From Rubrivivax gelatinosus (GTDB lineage: Bacteria; Pseudomonadota; Gammaproteobacteria; Burkholderiales; Burkholderiaceae_C), in NCBI RefSeq assembly GCF_016583785.1, contig NZ_NRRU01000035.1, forward strand, positions 1 to 46,983: a DNA stretch of 46,983 nucleotides, written 5' to 3'. This document shows, piece by piece, positions 42,889 to 46,983 of this stretch. Below the pieces are notes generated by a model. It was not told where the DNA came from, did not search any database, and saw only the letters and a program-made list of their open reading frames with translations. Numbering within the stretch: position 1 is the stretch's first letter; the number at the start of each line of letters is the position of its first letter. A program made the position numbers and the translations under genes.

Positions 42889-43746
42889 GTGCACCTGCTG
42901 AACGCCGACCTCCATTCCCATTCCAACGTCTCCGACGGCACGCTGAGCCCGCAAGCGCTCGCCCAGCGTGCCCACGCCCAGGGCGTGGAGCTGTGGGCGC
43001 TGACCGATCACGACGAACTCGGCGGCCTGGCCGCGGCACGCGAGACGGCGCTGGACCTGGGCATGGGCTTTCTCACCGGCTGCGAGATCTCGGTCAGCTT
43101 CGCCGGCGAGACGGTGCACGTCGTCGGCCTGGGCTTCGACGCCGGCAACGCGGCGCTGGCCGCGGGCCTGGCGGGCATCCGCAGCGGCCGGCGCGAACGC
43201 GCCCGGCGCATGGGCGAGGCGCTGGCCGCGGCCGGCATCCCCGGCGCCTTCGAAGGGGCCTTGCGCCACGTCGGCAACCCCGACCTGGTCTCGCGCACCC
43301 ATTTCGCGCGCTGGCTGGTCGAAGCCGGCCACTTCGCCGAGACGCACGAGGTCTTCCGCCACTATCTGGCCAGCGGCAAACCCGGTCACGTGCCGCACGA
43401 CTGGGCGAGGCTGGGCGACGCGGTGCGCTGGATCACCGAGGCCGGCGGCGTCGCCGTCATCGCCCATCCGGCGCGCTACCGCTTCTCGCCCAGCGCCGAA
43501 TACGCGCTGTTCAGCGAGTTCGTCGCCCACGGCGGCCGCGGCGTCGAGGTCGTCACCGGCAGCCACACCGCGGCCGAACAGCTGCAGTACGCCGACACCG
43601 CACTCGAGTTCGGCCTGCTCGCCTCGCGTGGCAGCGACTTCCATTCGCCCGCTGAAAGCCGCGTCGACCTCGGCACCCTGCCCGACCTGCCCGGCCGGCT
43701 GACGCCGGTGTGGGGCGCGCTGGCCGCGCGCGTGCAGCGCGCATGA
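42889..43746 (+). CDS. PHP-domain phosphoesterase (RNase AM / 3',5'-nucleoside bisphosphate phosphatase family)
   Basis: A 285-aa PHP-fold enzyme of the YciV/TrpH family. Metal-site motifs are DLHSHSNVSDG at 7-17, TDHDELGG at 39-46, CEIS, VIAHPARY near 183-190, and GSDFHSP near 247. Characterised relatives remove 3' phosphate from pAp or trim 5' ends of RNA, including rRNA. The start is a GTG at 42889 directly before HLLNADLHSH, with a good -10 element just upstream. Its stop overlaps the start of the DMT transporter gene (ATGA). Confidence 0.9.
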   Translation: MHLLNADLHSHSNVSDGTLSPQALAQRAHAQGVELWALTDHDELGGLAAARETALDLGMGFLTGCEISVSFAGETVHVVGLGFDAGNAALAAGLAGIRSGRRERARRMGEALAAAGIPGAFEGALRHVGNPDLVSRTHFARWLVEAGHFAETHEVFRHYLASGKPGHVPHDWARLGDAVRWITEAGGVAVIAHPARYRFSPSAEYALFSEFVAHGGRGVEVVTGSHTAAEQLQYADTALEFGLLASRGSDFHSPAESRVDLGTLPDLPGRLTPVWGALAARVQRA

Positions 43747-44687
43747 CGGCGCCAGGCGCAGGCCGCCGGCAGCGGCCGGGGCTGGGCATTGCGCTCGTCG
43801 TCGTCATGGCGGCGTGTTTCGCGACCATGGACAACACCGTGCGCTGGCTCGGCGCGGCGGCGCTGCCGGTGCTGCTGCTGCTGACGCTGCGCTACGCCTT
43901 CCAGGCGCTGGCGATGACGGTCTGGCTGGCGGTCGACCCGAAACACGGCTTTCGCAGCGCGCACCCGCGCTTCCAGGCGCTGCGCGGCGCGCTGCTGCTG
44001 GCCACCAGCGGCTTCAGCTTCTACGGCGTGCAGGCGATGCCGGTGCCCGAGTTCACCGCGATCAACATGCTGACGCCGGTGCTGGTGACGCTGCTGGCGG
44101 GCTGGTTCCTGGGCGAGCGTGTCTCGCGGCTGCGCTGGCTGCTGGTCATCGGCGCCTTCGTCGGGGCGCTGATCGTCATCCGCCCGGGCAGCGGCGTCTT
44201 CGGCTGGGCGGTGCTGTTCCCGCTCGCCGGCGCCGTCTGCTACGCCTCGTTCCAGGTGCTGACCAGCCGCATGGCCGCGCTGGAGAACCCGTTCACGACG
44301 CACTTCTGGACCGGCTTCACCGGCACCGCGATCCTGCTGCCGCTGCTGGCCGCGGCGCCGCTGGACGTGGCCGGCGCGCTCGGCGCGGCGACGCCCGCGC
44401 AGTGGGCGCTGATCGCCTTCGTCGGCCTGCTCGGCACCGCCGGCCACCTGCTGCTGATCCTGGCGATGGGCATGGCGCCGACGGCGACGCTGATGCCCTT
44501 CGTCTACACACAGATCGGCGCCGCGGCGCTGGTCGGCTGGCTGGTCTTTCGGCACCTGCCCGACGGCTGGGCCTGGGTCGGCATGGCGGTGATCGCCGCC
44601 TGCGGCGCCGCCAGCGCCTGGCTGAACCTGCGCGGCGCGGCGCCGAAGCCGGCGTCGGCGGTGGGCGCCGACACGATCGCCGATTGA
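43743..44687 (+). CDS. EamA/DMT-superfamily transporter
   Basis: A 314-aa inner-membrane protein with ten predicted helices in two EamA halves: the first ends around NMLTPVLVTLLAGWFLGERVSR, the second with MPFVYTQIGAAALVGWLVFRHLPDGW. DMT proteins of this branch are usually exporters of small metabolites; substrate unknown. The ATG at 43743 overlaps the PHP gene's stop. It is not a close copy of the DMT gene at 12574-13482, which has a different N-terminus and loop pattern. Confidence 0.88.
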   Translation: MTAPGAGRRQRPGLGIALVVVMAACFATMDNTVRWLGAAALPVLLLLTLRYAFQALAMTVWLAVDPKHGFRSAHPRFQALRGALLLATSGFSFYGVQAMPVPEFTAINMLTPVLVTLLAGWFLGERVSRLRWLLVIGAFVGALIVIRPGSGVFGWAVLFPLAGAVCYASFQVLTSRMAALENPFTTHFWTGFTGTAILLPLLAAAPLDVAGALGAATPAQWALIAFVGLLGTAGHLLLILAMGMAPTATLMPFVYTQIGAAALVGWLVFRHLPDGWAWVGMAVIAACGAASAWLNLRGAAPKPASAVGADTIAD

Positions 44688-44750
44688 CGGCCTTCGTCGC
44701 CCGCGGCGCCGCTTTCGTCGCGCGTGCCGCGGCGCCCTGCGGGCAGGCGC

Positions 44751-44756
44751 TACGCT
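44751..44756 (+). promoter_or_regulatory. -10-like hexamer before the histidine kinase gene
   Basis: TACGCT ends seven bases before the ATG at 44764 without an RBS. It is a weaker match, but the spacing repeats the pattern. The 60 bases before it contain an imperfect direct repeat of TTCGTCGC followed by GGCGCC. Confidence 0.4.
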
Positions 44757-44763
44757 CGCGCCC

Positions 44764-46053
44764 ATGACGCTTCCCGTGACCGCGCTCGACCAGCCGCTGC
44801 CGGCCGAACTCACCGGCCGCGAGCACGGCTGGTTCACACGCTACCGCCGCTGGCCGGTGTTCAGCACGCCCTGGGCGCGCGGCCGGCTCTGGCGCATGGC
44901 GCTGATTCTGGGCTGCGTCTTCGGCGTGCTGGTGCTGACGGTGCTGACCAACGGCAGCCCGGCCGACCGCCCCTGGCCCGGCGTCGCCGAACTCGTGATC
45001 ACGCTCATCGGCCCGGCGCTGGCCGGCCCGGCGCTGGGCGTCTGGGTACGCCGGCGCCGCTGGGACGAGCGCCGCGAATGGTGGGCGCTGCTCGGCGCCA
45101 TCGTCGCCGTCGTCGGCGCGACCCAGGCCTTCCACGCCTGGGGCTCCGAGCCCTTGAAGCAGTTCGTCGCCGAGCGCACCGGCAACGTCGACGAAAACGG
45201 CAAGCGCCGCCGCATCGTGATGATGATCGGCATGACGATCCGCTCGCCCGACGATGGGCCCGCCAAGCCCCGAGCGGCGCGCGACGACAGCGACCCCGAC
45301 GACCCGGCCGGCGAGATCTCCAACTTCGTCGTGCGCTCCGGCGTCGCCTTCCTGCTGGCCGGCGGGCTGGCGCTGCGTGGCTTGCGCCGCGAACGCGAGG
45401 GCCTGGCCGCGCTGGCGCGCGAACGCGCGCTGGCCGAAGCGCAGGCGCAGCGGCGCGAGGCCGAGCTGCGGCTGTCGGTGCTGGCGGCACAGGTCGAGCC
45501 GCACTTCCTGTTCAACACCCTGGCCGGCGTGCGCAGCGCGATCGCCACCGACCCGGTCCGTGCTGCGGAGATGATCGACCGCCTCGTCGAGTACCTGCGC
45601 GCGGCGATCCCGCGGCTGCGCAGCGACGGCTCGGCCCAGGCCACGGTGGGCGGCCAGTTCGAGATCGTGCGCGCCTACCTCGGGCTGATGGCCGCACGCA
45701 TGCCGCGGCTGGCCTGGTCGGTGCAGGCCGACGAGTCGCTGCTGAGGCGGCCCTGCCCGCCGCTGATGCTGATCTCGCTGGCCGAGAACGCGGTCAAACA
45801 CGGCGTCGAGCCCAAGATCGGGCCGGTGCGTGTCGACGTGCGCGCCGAACGCAGCGAAGACGGCCGGCTGGCGCTGATCGTCGAGGACGACGGCGCCGGC
45901 TTCGGTGCCTCCACCGCCGGCACCGGGCTGGGGCTGGCCAACATCCGAGAACGCCTGGCACAGCTGCACGGCGAGCGCGCCGCGCTGACGCTGAAGGCGC
46001 GCGCCGGCGGCGGCGTCTCGGCGACGATCACCGTGCCGCTGGAAGACGCCTGA
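44764..46053 (+). CDS. LytS/YehU-type sensor histidine kinase
   Basis: A 429-aa membrane sensor of the His_kinase (PF06580) family. Hydrophobic helices lie at about 45-62, 74-94, 107-123 and 189-204, with a charged loop between the last two. A short coiled coil (RREREGLAALARERALAEAQAQRREAELR) leads to the phospho-acceptor H247 in QVEPHFLFNTL. The ATPase domain has N342 (LAENAVKHG), EDDGAGFG and GLGLANIRERL. It would phosphorylate the LytTR regulator encoded 14 bases downstream. The signal is unknown. Confidence 0.92.
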   Translation: MTLPVTALDQPLPAELTGREHGWFTRYRRWPVFSTPWARGRLWRMALILGCVFGVLVLTVLTNGSPADRPWPGVAELVITLIGPALAGPALGVWVRRRRWDERREWWALLGAIVAVVGATQAFHAWGSEPLKQFVAERTGNVDENGKRRRIVMMIGMTIRSPDDGPAKPRAARDDSDPDDPAGEISNFVVRSGVAFLLAGGLALRGLRREREGLAALARERALAEAQAQRREAELRLSVLAAQVEPHFLFNTLAGVRSAIATDPVRAAEMIDRLVEYLRAAIPRLRSDGSAQATVGGQFEIVRAYLGLMAARMPRLAWSVQADESLLRRPCPPLMLISLAENAVKHGVEPKIGPVRVDVRAERSEDGRLALIVEDDGAGFGASTAGTGLGLANIRERLAQLHGERAALTLKARAGGGVSATITVPLEDA

Positions 46054-46067
46054 ACCGGGAGCCCCGC

Positions 46068-46832
46068 ATGACCGAGACCACCGCCCTGCTCGCCGACGAC
46101 GAGGACCTGCCGCGCGCCGAGCTGCGCCGCATGCTCGCCGCCGCCTGGCCCGAACTGCGCATCGTCGCCGAGTGCGAACACGGCCCCGCCGCGGTCGAGG
46201 CGATCGAGAAGTTCCAGCCCGACATCGCCTTCCTCGACATCCGCATGCCGGGCCTGAGCGGCCTGGACGTGGCGCGCGCGGCCAGCGGCCGCTGCCACGC
46301 GGTCTTCACCACCGCCTACGACAGCTATGCGATCGAAGCCTTCGACGCCGGCGCCGTCGACTACCTGCTCAAGCCCATCGTCGCCGAGCGCCTGGCGCAG
46401 ACGGTGGCGCGGCTGCGCGAGCGCCTGGCGGCACGTGCCGCGGCGCCCGAACTCGACGCCTTGCTGCAGCGCCTGGGCACGCAGTTCGCGCAGCGCGACG
46501 CGGCGACGCGGCTGCGCTGGATCAGCGCCAGCGTCGGCGACACGATCAAGATGTTCGGCATCGACGAGGTGCTGTTCTTCCAGAGCGACGAGAAGTACAC
46601 CCGCGTCGTCACGGCGGCCGACGAGGCCCACGTGCGCAAGCCGCTCAAGGAGATCGCCGAAGGCCTGGACGGCGAGCTCTTCTGGCAGGTGCACCGGGGC
46701 TGCATCGTGCGCGCCAGCGCCATCGCGCGCGCCCACCGCGACGACCTGGGCCGCATCACGCTGCAGCTGCGTGGCCACGGCGAGCGCCTGGCGGTGAGCC
46801 AGGCCTACGCCTGGCGTTTCAAGCCGATGTGA
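46068..46832 (+). CDS. LytTR-family response regulator
   Basis: A 254-aa regulator. The receiver domain has acidic D10/D11, phospho-acceptor D57 (AFLDIRMPGLSG), T82 region (FTTAYDSYAIEAF) and K102 (YLLKPI). The DNA-binding LytTR domain occupies about 145-250, with IKMFGIDEVLFFQSDEKYTRVVT and FWQVHRGCIVRASAI as its typical beta-strand blocks. GGGAG precedes the ATG at 46068. It pairs with the kinase upstream; such systems often control envelope, adhesion or transport genes. No target site could be identified here. Confidence 0.94.
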   Translation: MTETTALLADDEDLPRAELRRMLAAAWPELRIVAECEHGPAAVEAIEKFQPDIAFLDIRMPGLSGLDVARAASGRCHAVFTTAYDSYAIEAFDAGAVDYLLKPIVAERLAQTVARLRERLAARAAAPELDALLQRLGTQFAQRDAATRLRWISASVGDTIKMFGIDEVLFFQSDEKYTRVVTAADEAHVRKPLKEIAEGLDGELFWQVHRGCIVRASAIARAHRDDLGRITLQLRGHGERLAVSQAYAWRFKPM

Positions 46833-46868
46833 CAGCCGTCGCACCTGCGCCCTGCACGTAGCCGGCGT

Positions 46869-46885
46869 CACCCCAAAACGGGGTG
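46869..46885. terminator. Hairpin after the LytTR gene
   Basis: CACCCC-AAAAC-GGGGTG forms a 6-bp stem 36 bases after the regulator's stop. No U-tract follows, so it could be a terminator aided by Rho or an operator-like dyad for the next gene. Confidence 0.35.
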
Positions 46886-46934
46886 GCGACGCGTCATACT
46901 CGGGCGTCGAGCGATCAGAGTCATCTTGCGACCC

Positions 46935-46983
46935 ATGCTGCGCCCCGCATCGCCGAACGACGGCCCGATCGCGGCCCCCCACC
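46935..46983 (+). CDS. Possible start of a further gene (cut by window edge)
   Basis: An ATG at 46935 opens a frame that runs to the edge (16 codons, MLRPASPNDGPIAAPH). CATCTT lies seven bases before it, like the other leaderless starts. Nothing about its product can be said, and the frame is too short to prove coding. Confidence 0.3.
   Translation, partial: MLRPASPNDGPIAAPH

Overview
The window is GC-rich (about 70% or more), densely coding chromosomal DNA. Protein families, tight ATGA-type overlaps and a Burkholderiales-type PHA phasin point to a betaproteobacterium of the Rubrivivax/Leptothrix/Roseateles kind. This is an inference from gene content; no rRNA or other taxonomic marker is present. 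I saw no tRNA, rRNA, CRISPR array, insertion sequence or prophage cluster. Genes were told apart from the many long antisense frames by recognisable domains, start signals and operon spacing.

Layout. 1-1.7 kb (minus): the N-terminal part of a ChaN-like lipoprotein, pssA and a TerB-like protein. 1.95-6.3 kb (plus): an RND efflux adaptor and pump. 6.4-7.1 kb: a PHA-granule phasin, then an intergenic region with a convincing minus-strand intrinsic terminator and a probable small RNA. 7.1-11.4 kb (plus): an unknown protein with an apparent internal duplication, a structured leader, and a three-gene module of unknown membrane protein, MoxR-type ATPase and DUF2201/VWA metallopeptidase-like protein. 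11.4-15.1 kb (minus): gamma-glutamyltransferase-like enzyme, DMT transporter, SDR-like protein with a degenerate active site, and thioredoxin-like protein. 15.2-18.9 kb (minus): an MFS exporter, a bidirectional terminator and tctBA. 19.1-25.5 kb (plus): LysR regulator, TRAP transporter PQM and the 5-oxoprolinase genes pxpBCA. This reads as import of 5-oxoproline or a related acid followed by ATP-dependent opening to glutamate.

25.5-32.2 kb (minus): a DUF3857/transglutaminase protein, a spermidine-synthase-like protein and an orphan GspE/PilB ATPase; upstream of these, TatD with a deoxyinosine-type DNA glycosylase. 32.3-36.2 kb (plus): trypsin-like protease, MoxR, DUF58 and BatA-like VWA protein. 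36.2-40.9 kb (minus): GH24 lysozyme, PQQ-type sugar dehydrogenase, recJ and its RpfE-type partner. 40.9-46.8 kb (plus): LolC/LolD lipoprotein export, a PHP phosphoesterase, a DMT transporter and a LytS/LytTR two-component pair. A possible new gene begins at the right edge.

The most useful observations are: (1) nine or so genes with a -10-like hexamer placed only 6-9 nt before the start codon and no Shine-Dalgarno sequence, suggesting widespread leaderless transcription and correcting at least one start; (2) a candidate sRNA of about 150 nt at 6803-6951; (3) two distinct MoxR/VWA chaperone-like modules, one with an unknown membrane partner; (4) a compact 5-oxoproline uptake and catabolism locus flanked by an unrelated TctBA transporter without TctC.
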